NCBI RefSeq assembly: GCF_044596045.1
Contig: NZ_CP138995.1
Coordinates: 2,356,001-2,420,000, forward strand
Source of the DNA: Flagellimonas sp947499585
GTDB lineage: Bacteria; Bacteroidota; Bacteroidia; Flavobacteriales; Flavobacteriaceae
Direction: 5' to 3'
Length of the DNA stretch: 64,000 bases
Shown here: positions 25,657 to 34,870 of the stretch, one piece after another
Position numbering within the stretch: position 1 is the first letter of the stretch
How the letters are laid out: each line of letters starts with the position of its first letter
The notes under the pieces: generated by a model
Database searches by the model: none
What the model was told of the DNA's origin: nothing
The model's input: the letters and a program-made list of their open reading frames with translations, nothing else
Position numbers and translations under genes: made by a program

Positions 25657-26526
25657 ATGAATTATAGATTGCTCTTTTTGGTTTATCTTTTTATACTTAA
25701 CCTTAGTTGTAAGAAAAATGATGAAAAACAGCTGGTTTTGCTAGCTGAAACCCAAAAAGAAAAGATTCAAGAAAAGCCAAGAACACTCTATTTACCTGAT
25801 TTCGGCCTTTACTTAAATAATTGGCCCCAAAATTGGGTATTAGCCAACCATGGTAATGGATGTCAAACGGGTAGTAACAGTGTCAGTTTTATTTTTGGTA
25901 CTGCCTATGAAACAGAAGGTATTTTAGAAATAGAGACAATTGGCGATTTAGGTGAAGATTATTTTTCAACTTTTGAGTTAAAGCAACGTAGTCTTTGGGG
26001 TGATAAAAAAAGAGTTGACCTCGATTTGGAAACTGTCGACGGGGGCAAAGTGAGGCTTAAATTTCTAAACCTTAACAAAAGGCATGAAAAATGGGCTGTT
26101 GAAAATGTGGCCTTTTTACCTCCTTTTGAAGATGTAATCATAGATGAAGTTACTTTTCCAAGTTTTCCAATATACGGCCCGCAAAAACAACAACGAATCA
26201 GCGTAATTTTTGATTTTAATATACTATCCTCTACCCGTGATTATCAAATGACCTTCCAAAATCAAACCTCTAGACTTGGTGTTAGTTGCTCCTTGCGAAA
26301 TGAAATTAAAGGGAATGTGGAAACATCAATAGGGAAATCAAGTAAAAGGTTTGGTATTGGAGATATTATTTACATTGATGCCAAAGAAGAAAATGTAAGT
26401 TGGAAAGTGGTGCAAGAAAAAGGAAAATTGGTTGTTTTTGAAAAAGAGCATGGAAAGACAAAGACGCTTTATGAAATTCCAATTTCTGAAGACTATGATT
26501 TTACGTTTTACGCCAATGCAGAATAG
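25657..26526 (+). CDS. Hypothetical lipoprotein
   Basis: Starting at ATG 25657 (a GTG nine bases earlier is less likely), the protein has 289 residues with a lipobox LNLSC at about Cys18. The mature protein is beta-rich with many Trp and Tyr (YLNNWPQNWVLANHGNGC) and two further Cys residues. Its C-terminal portion (VFEKEHGKTKTLYEIPIS) looks like a small beta domain. No family is recognised. It follows the NTF2-like gene by 90 bases on the same strand. Confidence 0.65.
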   Translation: MNYRLLFLVYLFILNLSCKKNDEKQLVLLAETQKEKIQEKPRTLYLPDFGLYLNNWPQNWVLANHGNGCQTGSNSVSFIFGTAYETEGILEIETIGDLGEDYFSTFELKQRSLWGDKKRVDLDLETVDGGKVRLKFLNLNKRHEKWAVENVAFLPPFEDVIIDEVTFPSFPIYGPQKQQRISVIFDFNILSSTRDYQMTFQNQTSRLGVSCSLRNEIKGNVETSIGKSSKRFGIGDIIYIDAKEENVSWKVVQEKGKLVVFEKEHGKTKTLYEIPISEDYDFTFYANAE

Positions 26527-26680
26527 TAATCAGTAAAATACCTGCCCCTATCTATCTATTAATTGTTTAAGTAATGCCCTAAGATTCGCTACCGGCTTAA
26601 TCCTACAAATAAAAATCAAGAACGTTTTCAAAATATCTTTTGTATTATCTTTTAAATAGCGGTTTAAAAAGGTTAAATGA

Positions 26681-27340
26681 TTAATTCGATAAAATATTAA
26701 TATCATCAATTAATCGAAGGATTTCATCATTGTTGGTTCCATCATAAACTCCTCGTATTTGTTTGGTCTTGTCCACTAGTATAAAATTGGGGGTATGGAT
26801 AAAATCCTGCAAACCGCCATCACCTTGGTCTACAACGGCAAAATAACTTTTACGGGCCAAATTGTATATGTGCTTTTTGTCGCCTGTTGTGATGTTCCAT
26901 TTTGAATCTATGACCCCTTTGTTATTGGCATATTTTCTTAGAACAGGAACACTATCCATTTCTGGTGTAACAGACATGGATAAAAACATGACATCATCAT
27001 TATTCAAGAAAACCTGTTGCAATTTTTCCATATTGTTTGACATAATGGGGCAGATACTTGGGCAGCGGGTAAAAAAGAAATCAGTTACATAAATCTTATT
27101 ATCATAATCCTGCTGCGTAATAAGCTCTCCATTCTGGTTTGTCAATTTAAAGTCGGCGACGATATGATGATTTTCAACATTCTGCAGACTAACATCCACT
27201 AATTCTGGGTTGAAATCTTTAGGGCCAAAAACGGGCAATTCTGAATTTTCTTGAAAAATTAAATAAACAACAACCAAAACACCAATAGCAATAAAGGCCA
27301 CTGGTAGTTTTGATTGTCCGAATTTTTTAAGCAATGTCAT
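26681..27340 (-). CDS. SCO1/SenC family copper-handling thioredoxin-fold protein
   Basis: This 219-residue protein is anchored by one N-terminal helix (VAFIAIGVLVVVYLIF). The thioredoxin-like domain carries the Cu-binding CxxxC (FTRCPSICPIM) and the distal His in DFIHTPNFILVD, so all three metal ligands are present. SCO proteins deliver copper to the CuA site of cytochrome c oxidase or act as thiol reductases in the periplasm. It is the last gene of a three-gene run: its start is 3 bases after the stop of a TPR protein gene, and a second TPR gene lies further upstream. No oxidase genes are in the window. Confidence 0.93.
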   Translation of the reverse strand: MTLLKKFGQSKLPVAFIAIGVLVVVYLIFQENSELPVFGPKDFNPELVDVSLQNVENHHIVADFKLTNQNGELITQQDYDNKIYVTDFFFTRCPSICPIMSNNMEKLQQVFLNNDDVMFLSMSVTPEMDSVPVLRKYANNKGVIDSKWNITTGDKKHIYNLARKSYFAVVDQGDGGLQDFIHTPNFILVDKTKQIRGVYDGTNNDEILRLIDDINILSN

Positions 27341-27343
27341 TTA

Positions 27344-29074
27344 TTATAGGATTGACGTTTCAATTTCAATATCTGAATGCTCCCAGGCCTTATCAAATTC
27401 TTGTTTTATGGCCTCTGCTTCATCCACTTTTCCTTGAGCTTTCAAACTGTTGTGCAAACCCATTAATGACCATCCATTTTGTCTAAGCACATCCAAATCT
27501 TCTTTGTATATTTTTTCTGCCTCCTCATACTTTTTGGCTTTCATTAATATAGCTCCTAAGTTTTGCCTTGTTGGTATATGCCATGCCGCTGGTTCCGTGT
27601 AGGTAAGACCATCTTCAAATTCTACAGCATTTTCAAGGTGTTTTATTGCTTTGGAAGTGTCACCGTTCAATGCAGCCAATTCCCCAGCTACAACTTCATA
27701 CGCTATATTGGCGGAATGAATTGATGCATTGTTGGCGGTAGCTACCAAATCTGCCAATTCTGGATCATTTTTCAATGTTTCAATCGCATCCAATTCTTCT
27801 TGGGCTTCTTTACTGTTTCCTTTACGGATAAAGGCAATTCCTCTAGCGTAATGCCGTATCAAATTCAAATGTTTAATTTCTGGGTTAGGTGCGGGTATGG
27901 TCAAAATTTCATTCCATTTACCAAATCTAGTGTATGCCAACATTGGGGTAGCGGCAAAATCCTGTAGAAAAGGCATGGTTACAAATTCGCCAACAGGCAC
28001 TTTTTCAGCAGTTTTTTTAGCGGCATCAATGGCAATATCACTATCACCAAGTAAGCTAGCTGCAGACCATAGAAAATGAATGTTATGGGGATAATACCCT
28101 AAAGGATATAACCCTTGCGAATAACATTGCGAGATATAGTCCTCATCCGCCAGAATTGCTGCTTGATTGGCAGTTACTGCATCCAAATAACGCCCAACCC
28201 GAATGTAAATATGTGATGGCATATGCACAATGTGTCCCGCGGCTGGCATTAACCCTCCTAACTTGTCAGCACTTGCAACTGCTAAATCTGGTTTTGGGAG
28301 TTCAACCATATGAATATAATAATGGTGCGCTCCGGGGTTGTTTGGATTTATTTCCATGGCTTTTTCAAGTGCTGCTTTAGCCTCAGCGATGTTTGGAGAA
28401 GGATTCCCTTCTTCATCCCAATAATTCCATGGTACAGTATTCATAACTGAAGCTGCATAAAGAATTTGTACATCTGCGTCCTCTGGAAATTCTTCTAGCA
28501 CTTCGGCCATAGCATTCATATATGCTGTATTTAGCTCCTCTATATCTTTGGTCAAATCTTCACTATATCTTGAGGTCAAAGCATTTATTAAAGCTTTTTC
28601 TTTGGGTGTGGCGCTAGTTATTAAATTTTTGGCCTTGGCCATAGCCTCATTCGTTTTTATTTTTCGATCATCCAGCGGCACAGGGTCATTTATATTTGGA
28701 CCCAATGCATAAGCCTGACCCCAAAAGGTCATCGCGGATTTTGGATCTAAACGAGAGGCTTCCATAAATGACCTATGGGCTTCGGCATGGTTAAAAGCGT
28801 AGGTGAGTTTTAATCCTTGATTAAAAAATGTTTGCGCTCTATCATTTTTGGTAGTGATTGCAAAACTCAAATCTCCCAAATTTTCAAAAAGAGGAGAAAT
28901 CTGTTGTGTAGAATCCACTACCTCTAATAAATACTTGGTGGGTGTACATTTAATAAAGCTAAAAGACGCTTTCTGATAGTTTTTGGGTGTTCCCGTAGAA
29001 TTGTTCTTGGTCAAAAAATGAATCGATACTAATACTCCTAACACTGTTACGGCCAGGCCTAATTTTGTTTTCAT
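27344..29074 (-). CDS. TPR protein with conserved His motifs, exported, upstream of SCO1
   Basis: This 576-residue protein has one N-terminal membrane helix or uncleaved signal. TPR-like repeats run throughout (AQTFFNQGLKLTYAFNHAEAHRSFMEASRLDP, AKKYEEAEKIYKEDLDVL). The middle carries PGAHHYYIHMVELP and GHIVHMPSHIYIRVGRYLDA, blocks shared with the next gene upstream. The clustered histidines in otherwise generic TPR sequence hint at a bound ligand or metal. It sits between its paralogue (42 bases upstream) and SCO1 (3 bases downstream). The function is unknown; partnership with SCO1 is inferred from gene order. Confidence 0.85.
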   Translation of the reverse strand: MKTKLGLAVTVLGVLVSIHFLTKNNSTGTPKNYQKASFSFIKCTPTKYLLEVVDSTQQISPLFENLGDLSFAITTKNDRAQTFFNQGLKLTYAFNHAEAHRSFMEASRLDPKSAMTFWGQAYALGPNINDPVPLDDRKIKTNEAMAKAKNLITSATPKEKALINALTSRYSEDLTKDIEELNTAYMNAMAEVLEEFPEDADVQILYAASVMNTVPWNYWDEEGNPSPNIAEAKAALEKAMEINPNNPGAHHYYIHMVELPKPDLAVASADKLGGLMPAAGHIVHMPSHIYIRVGRYLDAVTANQAAILADEDYISQCYSQGLYPLGYYPHNIHFLWSAASLLGDSDIAIDAAKKTAEKVPVGEFVTMPFLQDFAATPMLAYTRFGKWNEILTIPAPNPEIKHLNLIRHYARGIAFIRKGNSKEAQEELDAIETLKNDPELADLVATANNASIHSANIAYEVVAGELAALNGDTSKAIKHLENAVEFEDGLTYTEPAAWHIPTRQNLGAILMKAKKYEEAEKIYKEDLDVLRQNGWSLMGLHNSLKAQGKVDEAEAIKQEFDKAWEHSDIEIETSIL

Positions 29075-29116
29075 GATGTTCTTATTATAATGTGTTCTTA
29101 ATACTTTGGATTAAAA

Positions 29117-30799
29117 TCAGCTTGCATATTGTTGGACAAATGCTTTGGCCTCTTTTATTTCAGGTCGTTCACTATTAGAACTTTTGGTGAGTTCAATAAG
29201 TTGATTAAAATAATATATTGCTTTTTCATTATTATCTGATTTTTTTGCTGCAATTGCAGCACCATAGACACCATTAAACCTATTAGGGTGCCCTTTTAAA
29301 TTTACCTCATAAGCTTCTAGTGCTTCAACAGGTTTGTTTAGAGCTAAGAGCATATCGCCCAAAAGTTCATCAGCGGGTAATACTTCACCTGGAGTCACCG
29401 CATGTTTTGAAGTTTCACCTTCTAATTTAGAAGCTGTTTCCATCAAAACAAGCGCATTATCCTTATTGCCTTTTGCCAATTCAATCCAAGCTTTGGCGGA
29501 ATGTATTTGTACATTTACTTGACCGGCTTTGTACACCTCTTTTGAATCTAGAAGACTTTGATGCAATGTCTCTAAGGATACTAGTTCATTTTCTGCTGAT
29601 TTTACATCCGCAGTATGGGAATAACCCAATGCTTTGCCAAAATGTAACATGGCTTTTTCCCAATGCAAATTCTCCCATGGAAAGTTAATCGTTGGTAATT
29701 CAAGTTTAGAGGCCTGCTCCCAGTTTTTGTTCTCTAAAGCCATTCTAACGGGCATTGCGGTTAAAGCATAAGTGGCAGCAAAGTGGTCTTTGGGAAAAAC
29801 TTCTTTTACTTCTTGCATTTCCTTCAATTGTTCGGCTGCTTTTTGATTGTCTCCCATCTGCAAATAGCCATATACCAAATAATCAACTGCATGAATTTCC
29901 TGTGCCCAACTTGCAGTTGGATTAACACTTTCTGCGTAGCAGGTTGCAGAAGATGCAGAATTTAGATTTGTGTTGATAGATTCGTCCCAAAGCCCCAAAC
30001 GTGTAAATATATGTGATGGCATATGCTGTGCATGTGCTGAAGCTGGTGCAATTTCGGCATAACGTCTTGCTGTGGTCAATGCCTTTGCTGCAAGTTCTGG
30101 ATAATCGTAATTATGAATAATATAATGTGCAATACCTGGATGGTTGGGTTGTTCCACAAAGAGGTCTTCTAGGATTTTTCCTGATTTTTTCTGTCTGGAA
30201 TAGGTTTTATCATTGGGGTCCGCAGCGGCACGGATAGCCAATGCATAGAAAACTGCAGCTTCGGTATCCCCTTCATGTTTATGGTACAGCTCTTCCATTT
30301 TCTTTTCATACATTCTCTGTCTAGTCAGTTTGTCAATATTTTCCCAATCTGTATAGAAGACGCTAATCGCATCCAAATAATCCTTTTCCAAATCGGATTT
30401 AGGTAGTTTGTTTGCCAATTTTATGAGTTTCTCACCTTTTTCTAAATAACTAAGGTCAGATTGCATCCAAAGCGATTGAAAGATGCTCATTGAAACGCCC
30501 CAATATGCCATGGCACAATTTGGATCCATATCGATTACTTTCACAAATGCTTTTTCAGCTTCGGCATATTCAAAAGAATGTAACAATGACAATGCTAAAT
30601 CAAACGTAGCTCTGGTCTCATAACTGCAGGATAATGAAAAATTTACTTCCCCAAAACTTTCTGTGCTGCATAATAGGAGTTCTCCTCTTTTAAGGTCGAT
30701 GGAGGCTAATGCGGGGTTTTGTTTTTTGTTTTTACAGGCAAATAAACAGACGGTCAGAATTGTGCTTACTGCCAACCATACCTTTTTTGAATGTCTCAT
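29117..30799 (-). CDS. TPR lipoprotein, paralogue of the adjacent TPR gene
   Basis: This 560-residue lipoprotein (lipobox VCLFAC) has TPR repeats over its whole length (EYAEAEKAFVKVIDMDPNCAMAYWG; final repeat NEKAIYYFNQLIEL). It shares with the next gene the blocks HPGIAHYIIHNYDYPELA and AHAQHMPSHIFTRLGLWDES, so the two are paralogues. It is the first gene of the TPR-TPR-SCO1 run, with a 243-base leader region upstream containing two inverted repeats. No enzyme motif is seen. Confidence 0.85.
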   Translation of the reverse strand: MRHSKKVWLAVSTILTVCLFACKNKKQNPALASIDLKRGELLLCSTESFGEVNFSLSCSYETRATFDLALSLLHSFEYAEAEKAFVKVIDMDPNCAMAYWGVSMSIFQSLWMQSDLSYLEKGEKLIKLANKLPKSDLEKDYLDAISVFYTDWENIDKLTRQRMYEKKMEELYHKHEGDTEAAVFYALAIRAAADPNDKTYSRQKKSGKILEDLFVEQPNHPGIAHYIIHNYDYPELAAKALTTARRYAEIAPASAHAQHMPSHIFTRLGLWDESINTNLNSASSATCYAESVNPTASWAQEIHAVDYLVYGYLQMGDNQKAAEQLKEMQEVKEVFPKDHFAATYALTAMPVRMALENKNWEQASKLELPTINFPWENLHWEKAMLHFGKALGYSHTADVKSAENELVSLETLHQSLLDSKEVYKAGQVNVQIHSAKAWIELAKGNKDNALVLMETASKLEGETSKHAVTPGEVLPADELLGDMLLALNKPVEALEAYEVNLKGHPNRFNGVYGAAIAAKKSDNNEKAIYYFNQLIELTKSSNSERPEIKEAKAFVQQYAS

Positions 30800-30874
30800 G
30801 AATTGAATAGAGTAAATAAAATGTTCCTTTTTGTTCTAGCGGGGGAATCAAATAGTGCTTAATGTGTCAATATT

Positions 30875-30946
30875 ACGGTGCTGTCTCGGGAGATGGAAAT
30901 CACGGCGCCGTAGGTCTGAATGGATAATTGTAACCAATAGTTGGTT
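30875..30946. repeat. Two inverted repeats in the region upstream of the TPR-SCO1 operon
   Basis: ACGGTGCTGT (30875-30884) can pair with ACGGCGCCGT (30902-30911) as plus-strand RNA using two G-U pairs; the second arm is itself a perfect palindrome. A second element, AACCAA-TAG-TTGGTT, occupies 30932-30946. The local GC content is higher than its surroundings. They may be protein-binding sites or leader structure. Confidence 0.4.
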
Positions 30947-31042
30947 GCAAATCAGGGCGTAAGGTAACAAAAGTTATGGGATGTTAGCAATAAAGATGTT
31001 CTATATGCTTGTTCTTAATATATTTTGGTATGTTTTGCTGTA

Positions 31043-31282
31043 TTACTTACCAGTAATCAATTTAAGATAGAGCTGCTCTACCTTATCTCTAGCCCATGGA
31101 GTTCTTCTCAAAAATTTAAGACTGGACTTTATTGAAGGGTCTTTTTTGAAACAATTGATATTAATTCTATTTGCCAACTCTTCCCATCCATAATGCTCCT
31201 CTAACAGCTCCAATATATCTACCAATTTTACACCATGTAATGGGTTGTTTGGTTGTTGATTGAAATTATTTTGATTTTCCAT
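31043..31282 (-). CDS. VF530/DUF2132 family small DNA-binding-type protein
   Basis: With ATG at 31282 the protein has 79 residues: a short Asn/Gln-rich lead, then the family core PLHGVKLVDILELLEEHYGWEELANRI, NINCFKKDPSIKSSLKFLRRTPWARDKVE. That core is nearly diagnostic of the VF530 family, which has a helical fold and is annotated as DNA-binding. A GTG at 31306 would overlap sdaA by 11 bases and adds nothing recognisable. It lies 13 bases after the sdaA stop on the same strand, so they are probably cotranscribed. Confidence 0.9.
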   Translation of the reverse strand: MENQNNFNQQPNNPLHGVKLVDILELLEEHYGWEELANRININCFKKDPSIKSSLKFLRRTPWARDKVEQLYLKLITGK

Positions 31283-31295
31283 GCAGAGATTTAGA

Positions 31296-32720
31296 TTAAC
31301 AATCACTTAAGAACACCCCAACTGCCAATCCTCCTTCTGAAGTTTCCTTGTATTTGGAACTCATATCCTTTGCAGTTTCCCACATGGTATTTACTACTTT
31401 ATCCAACGGTACTTTGGTTTCCTTTGGATTTGTATCCAGGGCCAATTCCGCGGCATTGATTGCTTTAATGGCTCCCATGGAATTTCGTTCAATACAAGGA
31501 ACTTGTACCAATCCGCCAATAGGGTCACAGGTTAGCCCTAAATGATGTTCCATAGCAATTTCCGCTGCAACTAGGACCTGTTCTGGTGAACCACCCAGCA
31601 GTTCGGTTAATGCTCCAGCAGCCATTGCAGATGAAACACCTATCTCAGCTTGGCACCCACCCATAGCAGCGGATATCGTAGCACCTTTTTTAAAGATACT
31701 TCCTATTTCGCCCGCTACTAACAAGAATTTTTTGATGTGCTCAAAATCTGCTTTATGATTTTCAATGACCATATAATACATTAAAACTGCAGGAATGACC
31801 CCTGCGCTTCCATTGGTGGGTGCAGTAACCACCCTTCCTAAAGAGGCATTTACTTCATTGACACTAAGTGCAAAACAACTCACCCATTTAAGAATTTGTC
31901 TAAACTTAACCTCTGTTTTTCGGATAGTTTGCAGCCATTCCTGAGGATTGGAGTAGGGGAATTCGCCTTTTAGTTTTTCATGCATTTCAAAGGCCCGCCT
32001 TCGGACATTTAGTCCACCTGGTAATATGCCTTCAGTATGACAACCCAAATACATGCATTCCAACATGGTATCCCAAATCCTTTGTAATTCTATATCAATT
32101 TCCGAATCTGTTCTAAGTGAAAGTTCATTTTCTAGAACAATGGCAGAAATAGACTTGTTTTTTTCTTCACAATAATGGAGTAGTTCGGTACCTGTTTTTA
32201 TAGGGCAAGGAAAAGTTTTGAATACGGCCTTGTTTTCTTTGGAATGGAGGAGTTCTTCCTTCACTACAAATCCTCCACCAATAGAATAGTATGTTTCTAG
32301 CATGGAACTGCCAGATGACAAAACTGCTTCGAACTGTATACCATTAGAATGAAAGGGAAGAAACTCTTTTTTAAAGATGATGTTTTTGGTGAAATCAAAA
32401 GGTATTTTTTTTATGCCATCAAAATGAAGTTGTTTTTCAGCTTTTAAATCAGAAATCACATTGCCGATGCTTTCAGTAGGTACGGTTTCGGGATTGCTCC
32501 CCAACAATCCCATGACTACGGCAATATCCGTGGCATGACCTTTACCGGTGAGGGACAGTGACCCATACAAGTAAACTTTGACATTAAGAACAGACTCAAA
32601 AATTTCTTGCTCCTTGAGTTCGCTGATCCAACGCTCTGCAGCTCTCCACGGGCCCAAAGTGTGTGAGCTTGAGGGGCCTACGCCAATTTTGAGCATGTCA
32701 AAAACACTAATACATTCCAT
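31296..32720 (-). CDS. sdaA: L-serine ammonia-lyase, iron-sulfur type, single chain
   Basis: This 474-residue enzyme deaminates L-serine to pyruvate using a 4Fe-4S cluster. The N-terminal beta domain begins SVFDMLKIGVGPSSSHTLGP. The C-terminal alpha domain has the cysteines of GGCQAEIGVSSA and CDPIGGLVQVPCIERN, plus the C-terminal Cys tail (VGVFLSDC) that occupies the active site in this family. The alpha and beta domains are fused, as in most Gram-negatives. The downstream neighbour is the VF530 gene. Confidence 0.95.
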   Translation of the reverse strand: MECISVFDMLKIGVGPSSSHTLGPWRAAERWISELKEQEIFESVLNVKVYLYGSLSLTGKGHATDIAVVMGLLGSNPETVPTESIGNVISDLKAEKQLHFDGIKKIPFDFTKNIIFKKEFLPFHSNGIQFEAVLSSGSSMLETYYSIGGGFVVKEELLHSKENKAVFKTFPCPIKTGTELLHYCEEKNKSISAIVLENELSLRTDSEIDIELQRIWDTMLECMYLGCHTEGILPGGLNVRRRAFEMHEKLKGEFPYSNPQEWLQTIRKTEVKFRQILKWVSCFALSVNEVNASLGRVVTAPTNGSAGVIPAVLMYYMVIENHKADFEHIKKFLLVAGEIGSIFKKGATISAAMGGCQAEIGVSSAMAAGALTELLGGSPEQVLVAAEIAMEHHLGLTCDPIGGLVQVPCIERNSMGAIKAINAAELALDTNPKETKVPLDKVVNTMWETAKDMSSKYKETSEGGLAVGVFLSDC

Positions 32721-32793
32721 GGTTTGGGTATTATATGGGGCTAAAGATAAAGAGGCATTATGTAATTAATACTATCCTTCTGTTTTTTAAAAG

Positions 32794-32837
32794 ATGACAC
32801 CTTGTCATATTCTTTGACATGGCATAATCATTGACAT
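32794..32837. promoter_or_regulatory. TGACA repeat cluster upstream of dnaK
   Basis: ATGACA-CCT-TGTCAT (32794-32808) is a perfect inverted repeat. Two further TTGACAT copies follow, with TGACA at 32815-32819 and 32832-32836, in the same orientation. The cluster ends about 50 bases before the dnaK ATG at 32888. It may be an operator or alternative-sigma promoter for the chaperone gene; no known HrcA CIRCE element is visible. Confidence 0.4.
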
Positions 32838-32887
32838 TTTTAGAGCGAGACAAAAATGAATTTTCAATATATATAACTTTAGATACA

Positions 32888-34804
32888 ATGAGCAAAATTA
32901 TAGGTATAGACTTGGGTACAACAAACTCCTGCGTCTCTGTGATGGAAGGAAACGAACCCGTAGTAATCCCAAATGCTGAGGGTAAGCGTACAACTCCCTC
33001 TGTAATTGCATTTGTGGAAGGCGGAGAGATAAAAGTGGGTGACCCTGCAAAAAGACAAGCAGTAACAAATCCTCACAACACGATTTATTCCATCAAAAGA
33101 TTTATGGGAAACAAATTCTCAGAATCTTCTAAAGAGGCAAAAAGAGTTCCTTATAAAGTGGTTAAAGGAGATAATGACACTCCAAGAGTAGATATTGATG
33201 GGCGCATGTACTCTCCTCAAGAATTGTCAGCAATGATTCTTCAGAAAATGAAGAAAACTGCTGAGGATTATTTGGGTCAAGATGTTACAAGAGCGGTTAT
33301 TACAGTACCTGCTTACTTTAATGATTCGCAAAGACAAGCTACAAAGGAAGCTGGTGAAATAGCTGGTTTAACTGTAGAACGAATCATAAACGAACCTACT
33401 GCGGCTTCTTTGGCCTATGGTATGGACAAAAAAGACACAGACCAAAAAATAGTAGTGTTTGATTTTGGTGGTGGTACACATGATGTTTCCATTCTTGAAT
33501 TAGGCGACGGCGTTTTTGAAGTATTGGCAACAGATGGAGATACGCACTTAGGTGGTGATGATGTTGATCAAAAAATTATTGACTGGTTGGCTGAAGAGTT
33601 TAAAAAAGACGAATCAATGGATTTGCGTGAAGATGCCATGGCATTGCAAAGACTAAGAGAGGCTGCTGAAAAAGCAAAAATTGAATTGTCTTCTTCTCCA
33701 CAAACCGAAATAAACTTACCTTATGTTACGGCTACTGCTTCTGGCCCTAAGCACTTGGTAAGAACACTATCACGCGCAAAATTTGAGCAGTTGATAGATG
33801 ATTTGGTAAAAAGAACTATCGAACCTTGCCAGACAGCTTTAAAAGCTGCAGGGCTTTCAAAAAGTGATATTGATGAAATCATCTTAGTTGGTGGTTCCAC
33901 ACGTATCCCAGCGGTGCAAGAAGCTGTTGAGAAATTCTTTGGTAAAAAACCTTCAAAGGGAGTGAATCCTGATGAGGTGGTAGCCGTTGGTGCAGCAATA
34001 CAGGGTGGAGTATTGACAGGGGATGTTAAAGATGTATTGTTATTGGATGTTACACCACTTTCTCTTGGTATTGAAACTATGGGTAGTGTTTTTACCAAAT
34101 TGATTGAGTCTAATACCACAATTCCAACGAAGAAATCTCAGGTATTCTCTACTGCTGCGGATAATCAACCTTCAGTTGAAATCCATGTGCTGCAAGGAGA
34201 GCGCCCTATGGCTAAGGATAACAAAACCATTGGTAGATTCCATTTGGATGGTATTCCACCTGCACAAAGAGGTACTCCTCAGATTGAGGTAACCTTTGAT
34301 ATTGATGCAAACGGTATCATAAAGGTATCTGCAACTGATAAGGCTACGAACAAAACACAGGATATTCGTATTGAAGCTTCTTCTGGCTTGACCGAAGAAG
34401 AGATTCAAAAAATGAAAGCAGAAGCGGAAGCTAATGCTGAATCGGATAAAAAAGTGAAAGAAACTGCTGATAAGTTGAATGAAGCTGATGGAATGATTTT
34501 CCAAACAGAAAAGCAACTTAAAGAATTTGGTGATAAATTATCTGATGATAAGAAAAAGCCAATTGAAGAGGCTTTGGAAGAACTCAAGAAGGCTTATGAA
34601 ACCAAAGATTTGGTGATAATTGAGCCAGCTTTGGAAAAAATCAATGAAGCATGGAAAGTGGCTTCAGAGGAAATGTACAAAGCACAAGCTGACGCTGCGC
34701 AGTCCAATGGAGCTGAGGATGCAACTGCAGGTGATGCAGGAGCAAGTGATAGTGGTGCTGAAGGTGACAACGTAGAAGACGTAGACTTCGAAGAAGTCAA
34801 GTAG
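32888..34804 (+). CDS. dnaK: Chaperone DnaK (Hsp70)
   Basis: This 638-residue ATP-dependent chaperone works with DnaJ and GrpE in protein folding and stress. ATG at 32888 gives the canonical MSKIIGIDLGTTNSCVSVMEG; upstream frame extension to 32831 is rejected. Phosphate loops (GIDLGTTNS, VFDFGGGTHDVSIL), ITVPAYFNDSQRQATKEAG, the adenosine-binding LVGGSTRIPAVQ and the VLLLDVTPLSLGIETMG linker and substrate-domain start are all present. The tail ends in DVDFEEVK. dnaJ and grpE are not nearby. TGACA repeats lie upstream and a strong terminator downstream. Confidence 0.98.
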   Translation: MSKIIGIDLGTTNSCVSVMEGNEPVVIPNAEGKRTTPSVIAFVEGGEIKVGDPAKRQAVTNPHNTIYSIKRFMGNKFSESSKEAKRVPYKVVKGDNDTPRVDIDGRMYSPQELSAMILQKMKKTAEDYLGQDVTRAVITVPAYFNDSQRQATKEAGEIAGLTVERIINEPTAASLAYGMDKKDTDQKIVVFDFGGGTHDVSILELGDGVFEVLATDGDTHLGGDDVDQKIIDWLAEEFKKDESMDLREDAMALQRLREAAEKAKIELSSSPQTEINLPYVTATASGPKHLVRTLSRAKFEQLIDDLVKRTIEPCQTALKAAGLSKSDIDEIILVGGSTRIPAVQEAVEKFFGKKPSKGVNPDEVVAVGAAIQGGVLTGDVKDVLLLDVTPLSLGIETMGSVFTKLIESNTTIPTKKSQVFSTAADNQPSVEIHVLQGERPMAKDNKTIGRFHLDGIPPAQRGTPQIEVTFDIDANGIIKVSATDKATNKTQDIRIEASSGLTEEEIQKMKAEAEANAESDKKVKETADKLNEADGMIFQTEKQLKEFGDKLSDDKKKPIEEALEELKKAYETKDLVIIEPALEKINEAWKVASEEMYKAQADAAQSNGAEDATAGDAGASDSGAEGDNVEDVDFEEVK

Positions 34805-34851
34805 CCTATCCAGAGCAAAGTCGAAGGATAGGTTTTGAAGAAGTGAAGTAA
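34781..34851 (+). repeat. Near-duplicate of the dnaK 3' end plus a short inverted repeat
   Basis: The dnaK tail coding for FEEVK-stop (34789-34804, GAAGAAGTCAAGTAG) is followed by a similar GAAGAAGTGAAGTAA at 34837-34851. It lies in another frame. Between them CCTATCC and GGATAGG (34805-34811, 34825-34831) form a perfect 7-bp inverted repeat around GAGCAAAGTCGAA. Confidence 0.45.
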
Positions 34852-34870
34852 ATTTTCAAAATACATAATA

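Noticed and set aside
30875..30911. Riboswitch in the TPR-operon leader
   Set aside because: No known riboswitch core could be matched; only simple inverted repeats are visible.
33721..34119. 132-codon frame antisense to dnaK
   Set aside because: Shadow of the strongly conserved dnaK coding frame; Ser/Thr-rich low-complexity translation.
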